From Paenibacillus radicibacter (GTDB lineage: Bacteria; Bacillota; Bacilli; Paenibacillales; NBRC-103111), in NCBI RefSeq assembly GCF_024721995.1, contig NZ_JANQBC010000012.1, positions 152,522 to 216,521 on the forward strand: 64,000 nt of DNA, in the 5' to 3' direction. This document shows positions 26,453 through 35,722 of the stretch, piece after piece. The stretch's first letter is position 1; every line of letters begins with the position of its first letter. The notes under the pieces are model-generated. The model had not been told where the DNA came from. It did no database searches and saw nothing but the letters and a program-made list of their open reading frames with translations. The translations under genes and the position numbers were made by a program.

Positions 26453-28099
26453 CTACCAATTTACAACATACTCGCCGCCAGTACTCGGTACCGTCCAAGT
26501 CTTATTCGCTCCAGACTGCCAAGTCACGCTGCCCGAACTGTTTTTCTTCAATGCTTTAAATTCATAATATCGATTGCTACCCAAGTAGACGGTTCCTACC
26601 CAGTCTCCACCACTATATGTGAGCTTCGGTGCGTAGACACTTGTCGTCCACTTGCCTAGTTCCCAGCGTGACCCTGTGATATACACTTCTTCACCTGACG
26701 CTGTATTTGCCCCTTTGACGCGGAACGTAACAGGGACAGGTTTCATTGCAATCGCATCACTAAAGTTAGAAAGTTCTGCCGTTCCTGTGCCATCGCTATT
26801 TACGATATTGGCCATACGAAGCAGTGTAAAGCTGCTAAAGTTGTAGTTAAATAGCGCTTGCGCAAGATTCTGATACTTCTGCCCATCATTTACGATTGGC
26901 AGTGCATTCTCACCTGTTAAAGTAATACCTTTGTTATTTGCCATCGTGGCGATGTTGATAACAAGCGATTGTGGAGCAGAATATTCAGGCGAAGAATTCG
27001 CCTTTGAATCATCCATCTCTAGACAAGTAAATGTTAGATTCACATTCGATGTCTTGAACTGATCCAAAATCGTTGAATAGTTATAGTAACCTACACCATA
27101 TTCAGCTGCATGTGGCATGGATGGATTGTTCATCTGCCAGTGAATACCGGCAATTTTGGCAGCAATCGGGACAGGTTTAACCCCATCTCCACGGTCATAC
27201 ATAAACGCTGAATCAAATCGATTATGCGCCTTCGTTGCAATTGCAGACAGATGCTTGGTAAGCACAGACTGATACCAATTCAGAAAGTCCTTACCATAGT
27301 TCGTATTTCGACCAGTGATGAAAAATTGATCGCCATCACTTGGTGGATTTATCGCAGTAAATGCACTTAAATTCGTTCCCCAAGCGCTGTTCACAGCAGC
27401 AATCGTGCCGTATTTCGTTTGCATGGCATTACGGAAATCGGTCTTCGCTGTCTCTGTATAAGCTTGCAGCTTGCCACGGCTTGGATAGGACCAACCATCC
27501 GCAACTTGGTAGCTTGGATAACGCAATTCCCCAGCTGGACCACCACTTAAATTAATCTCATAGATAATATCTTTGTAACTGCTGAAATTAGCAGCGAAAG
27601 ACGCATACAACTCATCATACTGCGTTGCCGTCCCTGACCACCATGGCGACAATGTTTCACCGTTCATATAACCAGTCTCACTCTTAAATTTCAGTTGATC
27701 GGCTGTACCCTTGCCCCAAATCCAAGACGGTAGTGGCACATTGCAATCATCTCCTACATTCCCTCCACATTGATGAGTCGATAGAATCGGAATCCACTTC
27801 AGTCCTGCTGCACGAACTTGATTCGCATAGGTGATGTAGTACGACCAGTCGAATACTTGATCACCAGCTGCTTCCACGTCCCCCCACCACACATCCGTCG
27901 TAATCCCTGCAACTCCGTTATCCTTCAGTGTCTTCAGCTGTTTACCGAATGCAGTCCAGTCTGTAATGTGAGTGAGCGGAGCCATCACGAACGCTTTGTA
28001 CGTGTTATTAATCGTTGCAGAAGCTGGTTGTGTGACCGAGAAGATGAGGACAAGTGATAATAGGAACATAAGTCCTCTTTGGAACCATTTACGCATCAT
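26453..28099 (-). CDS. secreted beta-amylase (GH14) with C-terminal starch-binding domain (CBM20)
   Basis: This enzyme releases beta-maltose from the non-reducing ends of starch. The 548-residue precursor has a signal peptide (about residues 1-28, ending ASA). The GH14 barrel shows ISTHQCGGNVGDDCNVP-like ILSTHQCGGNVGDDCNVP, the general acid Glu191 in SGGPAGELRYPSY and the general base Glu397 in GENALP. A CBM20 domain fills the last 95 residues (VYITGSRWELGKW to the end). It closely resembles the Bacillus cereus enzyme. It lies downstream of the sugar-importer genes, so maltose is a plausible cargo. Confidence 0.96.
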   Translation of the reverse strand: MMRKWFQRGLMFLLSLVLIFSVTQPASATINNTYKAFVMAPLTHITDWTAFGKQLKTLKDNGVAGITTDVWWGDVEAAGDQVFDWSYYITYANQVRAAGLKWIPILSTHQCGGNVGDDCNVPLPSWIWGKGTADQLKFKSETGYMNGETLSPWWSGTATQYDELYASFAANFSSYKDIIYEINLSGGPAGELRYPSYQVADGWSYPSRGKLQAYTETAKTDFRNAMQTKYGTIAAVNSAWGTNLSAFTAINPPSDGDQFFITGRNTNYGKDFLNWYQSVLTKHLSAIATKAHNRFDSAFMYDRGDGVKPVPIAAKIAGIHWQMNNPSMPHAAEYGVGYYNYSTILDQFKTSNVNLTFTCLEMDDSKANSSPEYSAPQSLVINIATMANNKGITLTGENALPIVNDGQKYQNLAQALFNYNFSSFTLLRMANIVNSDGTGTAELSNFSDAIAMKPVPVTFRVKGANTASGEEVYITGSRWELGKWTTSVYAPKLTYSGGDWVGTVYLGSNRYYEFKALKKNSSGSVTWQSGANKTWTVPSTGGEYVVNW

Positions 28100-28121
28100 T
28101 CATACTCCCTTTCATTATGGA

Positions 28122-28154
28122 AAATAAAAGCCCCGATTGCATTACATCGGGGCT
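28122..28154 (-). terminator. terminator after the solute-binding protein gene
   Basis: Perfect stem AGCCCCGAT / ATCGGGGCT followed by UUUUAUUUU on the minus strand. It separates the importer operon from the beta-amylase gene. Confidence 0.9.
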
Positions 28155-28172
28155 GGTCCTCTTAGGCTGAAA

Positions 28173-29498
28173 TTATTTTTTGTACATTTTATCAAGAGTT
28201 TTCTGGAAGTCTTCTAGCATTTGATCCTTGTTCTTCTTACCGCCAATATAAGCTTGCATTGTGGAACCGAACTCTTGAACAGCACCGTCAGGAAGCTTAA
28301 ACCAGTTCCAAGAACGAACGTTGCCTGCTTGGCTATACTTCTGAATATCTGCTGCAAGATCGCCTAGTTGCTTCGCATCAGCTGTAATGTTCTTGAATGC
28401 TGGGATGAACTTGAATTCGTCTACGATATACTTCTTACCGATGTCGGAAGATACAAGCCAGTTCAGAAACTCCTTAGCTTCAGGCTTAATCTTGGAGTTT
28501 TTGTTGATTACCCAGTTATTCGGTACGCCGACGAACAATTTATCTTGGTCTGCTTCATCGTTGATTGGCATTGGGATAAAACCAATCTTCAGGTTCGGAT
28601 CGATCTTGGAAATTTGGACTTGTGTCCAGTTTCCTTGTTGCGTCATAGCCGCTTTACCACTTGCAAACATCGTTATTTCGGTGTTGTAGTCCGTTGTTAA
28701 CATATTCTTGTTGCCGTATTTAATCGTAAGATCAAACATCTTCGCCCATTGATCGAATGTGGAATTGCCCGGAATTCTATCTGAGCCTGCCTTCAGGCCT
28801 GCAATAAACTTATCTGGGTCCTTCTGGTTAGCGAATGCTACATTCAAGTTATGAATACCGAGAATCCATGATTCTTGATATCCGTTCGCAAATGGTGTAA
28901 TGCCTGCTGCTTGTAACTTCTTAGCTACATCTTCAAGCTGAGTCAACGTCTTCGGAAGCTCTGTGATGCCTGCCTTCGCATACAAATCTTTGTTGTAGAT
29001 AAAGCCGTAACCTTCCAAGTTCATTGGTTGACCGTAGATTTTACCGTCCTTTGTCATTGGCTCTTTTGCAATGTCATTCACGTTTGCAACCCATGGTTGG
29101 TCGGACAAGTCTTCTAATTTATCTTTCCACAGTTCTAGATCACTGAATCCGCCATTGTTGAAAATATCCGGTGCATCGTCAGATGCAAACTTTGCTTTCA
29201 GTGCAGCGCCATAGTCAGCTCCGCCACCTACCGTCTCAATTTGCAGGGTAACGTTCGGATTCGCTTTCTCATACTCTGCTTTTAATTTGTTCAGTTGATC
29301 CGCAATCTCCACTTTGAATTGGAACATCTTGAGCGTTACTTTCTTAATATCTTTAGGCGCCTCAGTCGCAGCAGCACTTGGCTTCGGTGTATCTGCGCCT
29401 GTTGTTGCAGCTGGTTTATCATCTGATTTACTGCCGCAACCTGCTAATAGCGAAGATCCTAGTGCTAACGTTAATCCCATGATCGCTAACTTTTTCAT
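28173..29498 (-). CDS. ABC sugar transporter solute-binding lipoprotein
   Basis: This 441-residue extracytoplasmic binding protein belongs to the carbohydrate uptake family 1. A lipoprotein signal peptide ends in the lipobox LLAG-C (Cys21), followed by a Thr/Ala/Pro-rich linker. The mature part has family motifs such as NLEGYGFIYNKDLYAKAGI and the FASGKAAMTQQGNW segment. It is separated from its two permease genes by about 890 bases that carry a remarkable hairpin array. No dedicated ATPase is present, so a shared MsmX-type ATPase is assumed. Confidence 0.94.
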   Translation of the reverse strand: MKKLAIMGLTLALGSSLLAGCGSKSDDKPAATTGADTPKPSAAATEAPKDIKKVTLKMFQFKVEIADQLNKLKAEYEKANPNVTLQIETVGGGADYGAALKAKFASDDAPDIFNNGGFSDLELWKDKLEDLSDQPWVANVNDIAKEPMTKDGKIYGQPMNLEGYGFIYNKDLYAKAGITELPKTLTQLEDVAKKLQAAGITPFANGYQESWILGIHNLNVAFANQKDPDKFIAGLKAGSDRIPGNSTFDQWAKMFDLTIKYGNKNMLTTDYNTEITMFASGKAAMTQQGNWTQVQISKIDPNLKIGFIPMPINDEADQDKLFVGVPNNWVINKNSKIKPEAKEFLNWLVSSDIGKKYIVDEFKFIPAFKNITADAKQLGDLAADIQKYSQAGNVRSWNWFKLPDGAVQEFGSTMQAYIGGKKNKDQMLEDFQKTLDKMYKK

Positions 29499-30389
29499 TC
29501 GTCATCCCCCAGTTTTTTATAAAGATGATTATTGTTTCATGCCTTCATCATAAAGGTTAACTTCAATGCGTTACACGTACGATATTGAACAAAAAGGTGG
29601 AACTTATTGACGTGGGTTCGGGCGGGGAGCGTCACTATTTGCTTCGGGATGGTGCTTGGGCGGAGGTGGCTGCGGGACTGGGGAATGGCTTACGATCGCT
29701 ATGCTTCCGGATTCCTTGATTAGACTAAGATGTTGTTGGAATCCTACGGCATTAAGGCGACCACTAACGTTTCTCCACCCATTCCCCGTCCCTACGCCCC
29801 CTCCTCCGCACCATCCCTACGCCGTTAACTTCCCCCGCCCTCTCCACTTAGCAGGGAGAGGGCGGATTTCCGTTCTGGGTTGAATAACCCTCCTCAGAAC
29901 GGAAATGTCTCAAATCGAGTGCCTCATCTCCTACAGGATGAGGCACCGATCCCGCGCCGACTAGGCGCTGCTAGCATCACTTGCAAAGCAACGCTGATGA
30001 TCTTTCTCGCTCATAGAACTTGATGCTGAACAGACATTAATAACGCTAGCCTATAGATGGGGTGGACAGTAGTAGCCTCATCTATAGGATGCAAGCCGAC
30101 TAGGGGACTCGTTCCATCAACCCGAAACCGAGGTTGATGGAACTCCTGCCTCTCCCCCAGCAGATTATTGGGAGGGGGAGACGGCAGGCAGGAGCAGAAG
30201 CATGCTCACGGCGCTGTTGGGGCGAAGAGAAGAGGGAAGGTGAAGAAACGAAGTGGTCGCCTTAATGCCGGAGGGTTCCATCCACCCCCAGTCTAATCAA
30301 GGAACCCGGAAGCATAGCGATCGGAACCTTCCCTTTTCTCGCAGCCCCAACCTTCCTCGAATCCCTCACAAAACGCTTCCCCGAACAAC
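29499..30389. other. long non-coding spacer inside the sugar-importer operon
   Basis: No gene is supported here. The open frames seen on both strands are artefacts of GC-rich palindromes. Positions 29694-30322 form a nested palindrome described separately. Similarity between the outer flanks continues beyond the clear arms (for example TTCGGGCGGGGAGCG on the left against the reversed right flank TTCGGGGAAGCG), almost to the permease stop codon. The first 90 bases after 29499 hold the leader of the binding-protein gene with its ribosome binding site. Confidence 0.7.
29694..30322. repeat. nested palindromic element with about 70-base inverted ends and internal hairpins
   Basis: The left arm 29694-29765 (GATCGCTATGCTTCCGG to GGCGACCACT) is the inverse of 30252-30322. 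Between them lie hairpins at 29835-29865 (CCGCCCTCTCC/GGGAGAGGGCGG), 29867-29905 (TTTCCGTTCTG/CAGAACGGAAA) and 29919-29946 (GTGCCTCATC/GATGAGGCAC). Others are at 29954-29968, 30050-30088 (CCTATAGATG/CATCTATAGG), 30111-30143 (GTTCCATCAACC/GGTTGATGGAAC) and 30143-30194. The unit GCCGACTAGG occurs twice. No open frame or transposase is present. It resembles a composite of REP-like intergenic hairpins. Confidence 0.8.
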
Positions 30390-31229
30390 TTACCCCTTGA
30401 TCGACCCCGCCGTAATCCCCTCCACAATGTGCTTCTGCAACACCATAAAGAACACAACAATTGGCATCACACTCATCACAAGCGCAGCCAGCGCCAAATC
30501 CCACTGCTTCGTATACTGACCGAAGAACGAGTAGATCGACAGCGGAATCGTCCGAACTTCCGGCTTCTGCCCCAGTACAAGAAGCGGCAACAGGAAGTCG
30601 TTCCAGATCCACAAGCTGTTCAGCAGCACCACCGTAACGATGATCGGACGCAGCAGTGGCATAATAATTTTGAAAAACACAGCGAACGGTCCACAACCAT
30701 CCACAACCGCAGATTCTTCAATCTCACGCGGAATTCCTTTGACAAACCCATGGAACAAGAACAACGACATCGAAAGTCCAAATCCGAAGTAACATATCAC
30801 AATTCCCAGAATCGAGTTACTTAAACTTAGCGTGCTCATCACTTTAATAAGCGGAATCATGACGGACTGAAATGGAATGACCATTGCCGCTACCAGCAAC
30901 ATGAAAAATATCGCATTAAACCGGCTCGGGAATCGTTGCATTCGATACGCCGCCATCGTACTAATAAGCACAATCCCGATATTACTAACTGCCGTTATAA
31001 GAAAAGAATTAAGAAGTGCACGTGGGAAGTTCGTAATCGTCCATACTTTGGAGTAGTTGCCCCACTCGAGCTTCGTCGGCAGTGCCGCCGAGTTCAGCAA
31101 TATATCTGCAAATGTTTTGACCGAATTCACTAAGACAAAATAGAACGGGACAAGGAAGAGTAATGCCAGCACAACCGCAATCACTTCAACTCCAAATATC
31201 CGTTTCGAATACATCCGACCTGCTTCCAT
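30390..31229 (-). CDS. ABC sugar transporter permease (MalG/LacG type)
   Basis: This 279-residue protein has six membrane helices of the binding-protein-dependent family. The cytoplasmic EAA loop reads EIEESAVVDGCGPFAVFFKIIMPLL, which docks the ATPase. The C-terminus (HIVEGITAGSIKG) is typical of CUT1 MalG-type subunits. Its ATG overlaps the last base of the upstream permease stop codon (TAATG), so the two are coupled. It is followed by the long hairpin spacer and then the binding-protein gene. Confidence 0.93.
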   Translation of the reverse strand: MEAGRMYSKRIFGVEVIAVVLALLFLVPFYFVLVNSVKTFADILLNSAALPTKLEWGNYSKVWTITNFPRALLNSFLITAVSNIGIVLISTMAAYRMQRFPSRFNAIFFMLLVAAMVIPFQSVMIPLIKVMSTLSLSNSILGIVICYFGFGLSMSLFLFHGFVKGIPREIEESAVVDGCGPFAVFFKIIMPLLRPIIVTVVLLNSLWIWNDFLLPLLVLGQKPEVRTIPLSIYSFFGQYTKQWDLALAALVMSVMPIVVFFMVLQKHIVEGITAGSIKG

Positions 31230-32113
31230 TACATCTCCACCTCTTTCTTCTTCGTCACATACACCTGCAAGGAGGATACGACAGCAACAGCAATGAAAAA
31301 GAGGAACGCTTTGGCAGCGCCAAGTCCGTAATTATTGTTCTGGAACGCTTCTGCATAAATGTTCATTGCCACAGACTCCGTAGAGCGGAACGGACCGCCT
31401 TTCGTGAGCGACATATTCAGATCGAACATCTTAAACGACCATGCAATGCTTAAAAACAGACACACGGTAATGGCAGGCATAATGAGCGGCAATAAGATAT
31501 GACGCAGCACCTGACCTCTGGATGCGCCGTCTAAGTGCGCAGCTTCTAACAATTCTTTCGGTACATTCACCATCGCTGCGATATAGATGATCATCAGATA
31601 GCCTGCACCCTGCCACACACTGACGATAATGAGCGCCCAGAACCCTGTCGTCTCATCACCCAGCCACGGCAGCTGGAAGAATCCGATGTTCGTTGCTTCT
31701 CCAATTGCAGCGAAACCTTTTACAAAAATAAATTGCCAGATGAACCCAAGTAACAATCCACCAATCACGTTTGGTAATAGGAAAATCGTGCGTAATACAC
31801 TGCGAAGCTTCAATGGTTTCGTCAGCATATAAGCCAGAATGAACCCAAGTAAGTTCGTCAGCACCACTGCACAGATAGTAAACCTTGTCGTAAACCAGAA
31901 CGAATTGAAAAATTCGGGGTCATTCGAGAACAAATCTATGAAATTCTTAAATCCAACCCAAGTGACTTCATCCGATACCCCATTCCATGAAGTAAATGAA
32001 TAGTACATCCCCATCACAAAGGGCACGAGTACAATAAGTGCGAACACCAGCACGGCGGGTCCGACGAATACGGTTTGCTGCAGCGCTGAAGACATTTTTC
32101 TGCTGCGGGACAT
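31229..32113 (-). CDS. ABC sugar transporter permease (MalF/LacF type)
   Basis: This 294-residue protein has six membrane helices and begins with the CUT1 pattern LQQTVFVGPAVLVFALIVLVPF. The EAA loop is ELLEAAHLDGASRGQVLRHILLPL and the conserved GGPFRSTESVAMNIY follows. The frame extends upstream to 32188, but GGGGAG lies eight bases before the ATG at 32113. It is the first gene of the importer operon, divergent from the YesMN-type sensor genes, which probably control it. Confidence 0.93.
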   Translation of the reverse strand: MSRSRKMSSALQQTVFVGPAVLVFALIVLVPFVMGMYYSFTSWNGVSDEVTWVGFKNFIDLFSNDPEFFNSFWFTTRFTICAVVLTNLLGFILAYMLTKPLKLRSVLRTIFLLPNVIGGLLLGFIWQFIFVKGFAAIGEATNIGFFQLPWLGDETTGFWALIIVSVWQGAGYLMIIYIAAMVNVPKELLEAAHLDGASRGQVLRHILLPLIMPAITVCLFLSIAWSFKMFDLNMSLTKGGPFRSTESVAMNIYAEAFQNNNYGLGAAKAFLFFIAVAVVSSLQVYVTKKKEVEM

Positions 32114-32256
32114 TGTGCAATCTCCCCTTCCAATATTGATACGACTTGCATGATACTTATTGTACCTAGGGTCGTTATCAGAAAACACAGAGGATTTTGA
32201 TTAGTAGGGTGGAATATATTGAACACATCCCAATTCGAGCCTTAATGGAGACGCCT

Positions 32257-34065
32257 ATGGATTTTGTAAAACGCAGCATCCGCAACAAACTGATCGTCTT
32301 TCTATGTCTGGCGACCATCATTCCGATGGTCACTTTCATTATGATCACATATACCAATGTGAAAAATAACGTACAGAACACGTCCGTTCAGCAGAACTCG
32401 AACCTTATTTTTCAAGGTAAGACCAATATTGAGAACTACATGAACATTCTTAACCAAATCTCACTTTCCGTCTACAACGATCCGATCTATTACTCAGCAG
32501 GGACGCAGACGCTCTATAAAATTATTATCAACGGACCAACATACAGCGAGAATTCCAATGAAATTTACCGCTCTATGCTGTTCCTCAATCGTTCGATGAA
32601 GGAAATTTATCAAACCAAACTATATATTGCTAAAGGCGATCAAACCTACCTCATGATGGAAGGGCTCGGCAAAGTCGCCGATGGCAAGCAATATAGTCCA
32701 ACCATCTCCAATACCAAACCGACAGTAGAACCACCACATCTCAGTCATGAGTATGGCACCGGCTATTATCCTTATTTCGATCCGAGTATCATCATGACGT
32801 TCAATCGTCCTCTATTCGAACTGCCTTCTGACAAAATTGTCGGCACCCTATCACTCGATGTGCGAATGAACGTGATTAACCAAATTTGCGAACAGCTCTA
32901 CGCCAAGGAACATGAACAACTGTATGTGTTAGATGAACAAGGAACCGTGATCTACTCCCCCAATCCTGAACAAGTTGGTAAAGTGCTAGATGAATCTTGG
33001 GTACAGCATGTCCAAGGGGTGACAGATAGTAAGGGCTCATTCGCTTGGGATCAGGATCAATTTGCCGGGCTCCATATTTACGAGAAAATCTCAACCACCT
33101 ACATGAACTGGACGATAGTTAAACGTATTCCTTACGATTATTTGTACCAAGATGCCAGACAATTAACTCAAATTAACGTCATGCTCGGCATCGTATTCCT
33201 CATTGTCATTATCGCTGCAACGCTGACGATCTCAATTAAAATTACGGCTCCGATTAAGAATTTAATTGCCTCGATTCGCAAAGTTGAGCCAGGCAATCTC
33301 GATGTAGTCATCGACATTTCATCACAGGATGAGACGGGGCAACTGGCGAAGCGTTTTAACCAGATGATGCAGAAGATTAATGAACTAGTTGTACGGGAAT
33401 ATCGACTTGATCTTGCGAATAAGACGTATCAACTTAAAGCGCTGCAGGCGCAAATTAACCCGCATTTTATGTACAACACCTTGCAATTGATCGGCACGAT
33501 GGCACTTCAGCACGACGCACCGAAAATCTACGCACTCATTACATCACTTGGTCGCATGATGCGTTACAGCATGAACACGCATGAGACGATTGTACCGCTT
33601 GCCCGTGAAATCGATCATGTGAAGGCTTATCTGGCTTTGCAGAAGCAGCGTTTTGATGAGCAGTTAGAAGTTGTGTACACACTCGATGAGCGCTTTGATT
33701 CCATTCTTGTGCCGAAGATGACGCTGCAGCCAATTGTGGAGAACTATTTTAAACATGGATTTTTGCAAAATGATTCACGTATTGAAATTCAGACTAGCTC
33801 TGCTGCAGAGGGCTCCCTGCACATTCGAATTACGGACAACGGCAAAGGAATAAACGCTGAGCGATTGCAAGAGATTCAGGACATGCTGAGTCGCTGTTCA
33901 TCTGAGATGGAAGTGGTCGAGACGCAAGAGAGCATTGGACTACTGAATGTGTTGTCACGCTTGAAGTTCCATTTTGGATCAGAAGCTCAGCTAATACTGG
34001 AATCCCCGTCAAACGGGGGACTCATCGTAACGATTAATATCCCACTACTGAAGGAGGAAACATGA
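32257..34065 (+). CDS. sensor histidine kinase, YesM type
   Basis: This 602-residue kinase has an N-terminal membrane helix (residues about 11-32), a large extracellular ligand domain, a second helix (about 306-328), a HAMP domain and a His_kinase domain. The phospho-acceptor is in QINPHFMYNTLQLI (about His403). The ATPase domain shows VENYFKHGF and DNGKGI. The frame is open to TTG 32197, but GGAG lies six bases before the ATG at 32257, which gives the usual short cytoplasmic start. It overlaps the regulator gene by four bases (ATGA). Paenibacilli use such pairs to control glycan uptake. Confidence 0.93.
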   Translation: MDFVKRSIRNKLIVFLCLATIIPMVTFIMITYTNVKNNVQNTSVQQNSNLIFQGKTNIENYMNILNQISLSVYNDPIYYSAGTQTLYKIIINGPTYSENSNEIYRSMLFLNRSMKEIYQTKLYIAKGDQTYLMMEGLGKVADGKQYSPTISNTKPTVEPPHLSHEYGTGYYPYFDPSIIMTFNRPLFELPSDKIVGTLSLDVRMNVINQICEQLYAKEHEQLYVLDEQGTVIYSPNPEQVGKVLDESWVQHVQGVTDSKGSFAWDQDQFAGLHIYEKISTTYMNWTIVKRIPYDYLYQDARQLTQINVMLGIVFLIVIIAATLTISIKITAPIKNLIASIRKVEPGNLDVVIDISSQDETGQLAKRFNQMMQKINELVVREYRLDLANKTYQLKALQAQINPHFMYNTLQLIGTMALQHDAPKIYALITSLGRMMRYSMNTHETIVPLAREIDHVKAYLALQKQRFDEQLEVVYTLDERFDSILVPKMTLQPIVENYFKHGFLQNDSRIEIQTSSAAEGSLHIRITDNGKGINAERLQEIQDMLSRCSSEMEVVETQESIGLLNVLSRLKFHFGSEAQLILESPSNGGLIVTINIPLLKEET

Positions 34066-35675
34066 TGAAGGCGATAATTGTTGATGATGAAAAACACGTT
34101 CGCGAAGCAATCAAACTGCTCGTTCCATGGGCAACATTCGGTATTACGACGATTTTGGAAGCAGCTGATGGACAGGAAGCGATCTCGGCTATTAACGAGA
34201 TGTGTCCCGAGCTTATTTTTACCGATATGATGATGCCCGTGACAGGGGGCAAAGAACTGCTGACATGGATACAGACGCATAGCCCAACTAGCAAAACCAT
34301 TGTCATCAGTGGTTATGATGATTACCCGCTTGTCCGTCATACGATGCAGCATGGTGGATTTGATTATATCTTAAAGCCAATTGATCCCGAGCAATTAACA
34401 AACACGGTAGGCAATGCCGTTACTAGCTGGAGAGAAGAGGATGCTGAGCGTAAGCGCAAGGCGATGCAGAATATAGAGATGAACGTCATTAAGCCTGTGT
34501 ACTGGGACAAGGTCTTCTCCGAATTTATTATGCATCCGCACACGTTGCAGAAACATACCTCTGCTATGCAGCAAGAATTTGGTGTAAAACTAGATGAACT
34601 GACTGAATGTCAGGTTGCTGTGCTTGCTGTCGATACGCTTAGCCAAGCGATATGGCGTAAATTTGCAGCCAATCGAGAGTTGCTATTCTTCACCATAACG
34701 AACGTTTGTAATGAAATTGTAGGACAAGGACGTGAGCGCTTTGGTGTCGCGTTCCGCTCTTTTAATCGAGAGAATGAAATTGTTCTGCTGCTCTGGCAGT
34801 CGTTACAAGTTACACCTACTCATACTGCACATATTCAACATGTGTTATCAACGACACTTAGAGACCAGTGTGAGATAGGCTTAGGCGGGATCAAGAAATT
34901 CCCTCTTGGGGTTACCGATTCTTACAATGAAGCACGATGTGCCTTGCGTTATCGTAATCTACTCGAAGCTGAGGCTGGCGTGCATCTATTTCGCAAAGAA
35001 CAAATCGTCATCGGAACGGAAATGGGCTGGGGCGCACATGAAGAACCGATTCGCTTGTCTGTTCTGAGTAGTCAGCCTAAGCAAATAGAAGCAGCTGTTA
35101 TGCAGTGGATGGATACTGTTCATAAGCAGCCAACTATTACACAAGAGCAATTCGATCGCTGGCGACAGGCGCTGCGTGTACTGACAAGTCGCTGGGGTAA
35201 AGAGCTTGTCGATAGTACAGAGATCGAGCTGCCGGAAGATGTCATTACACTGCCTATCGATAATAGTGGACATTTCTCAATTGATCTCTGGCAAGAACAA
35301 CTGACGGATGCACTTATAAGATTTTCCAATCAAATTGCCGGATATCGCCACAAAGGTTCTCACGTCGTGTATGATATTGCCAAGTACATCGAAGTTAATG
35401 CACATCGCGATGTGTCGCTACAGGAGATTTCGCATCATTTTTTCATGAGCAGGGAGTACATCTCGCGCAAGTTCAAGCAATACTTTAACGAGAATATGAC
35501 GGATTACATTAGCCGAATTCGCATGGAACGAGCGAAGATGCTGCTGCTTAATCCCGCACTTCGAATGACGCAAATCGCCGAGATGGTTGGCTATCAAGAT
35601 GAGAAGTATTTCAGTAAAGTGTTCAAGAAGATGTACGGCGTATCACCCAATGAATATAGAAAGCAGCAAGCGTAA
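34062..35675 (+). CDS. AraC-type response regulator, YesN type
   Basis: This 537-residue regulator has a receiver domain with Asp55 in IFTDMMMPVTGG, a long middle region and a C-terminal AraC double helix-turn-helix (about residues 435-535). The latter includes LQEISHHFFMSREYISRKFKQYF and MTQIAEMVGYQDEKYFSKVFKK. AAGGAGG precedes the ATG. It is coupled to the kinase by an ATGA overlap. The divergent importer operon and the adjacent GH26-like gene are the likely targets. Confidence 0.94.
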   Translation: MMKAIIVDDEKHVREAIKLLVPWATFGITTILEAADGQEAISAINEMCPELIFTDMMMPVTGGKELLTWIQTHSPTSKTIVISGYDDYPLVRHTMQHGGFDYILKPIDPEQLTNTVGNAVTSWREEDAERKRKAMQNIEMNVIKPVYWDKVFSEFIMHPHTLQKHTSAMQQEFGVKLDELTECQVAVLAVDTLSQAIWRKFAANRELLFFTITNVCNEIVGQGRERFGVAFRSFNRENEIVLLLWQSLQVTPTHTAHIQHVLSTTLRDQCEIGLGGIKKFPLGVTDSYNEARCALRYRNLLEAEAGVHLFRKEQIVIGTEMGWGAHEEPIRLSVLSSQPKQIEAAVMQWMDTVHKQPTITQEQFDRWRQALRVLTSRWGKELVDSTEIELPEDVITLPIDNSGHFSIDLWQEQLTDALIRFSNQIAGYRHKGSHVVYDIAKYIEVNAHRDVSLQEISHHFFMSREYISRKFKQYFNENMTDYISRIRMERAKMLLLNPALRMTQIAEMVGYQDEKYFSKVFKKMYGVSPNEYRKQQA

Positions 35676-35722
35676 TGATCAGATTTCCAAAGATTCAACT
35701 AGAAAAGGAGCATGATAGAAAC

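Noticed and set aside
30253..30696. Frames in the hairpin spacer and opposite the MalG-type permease
   Set aside because: They cross palindromes and antisense DNA and contain no recognisable domain.
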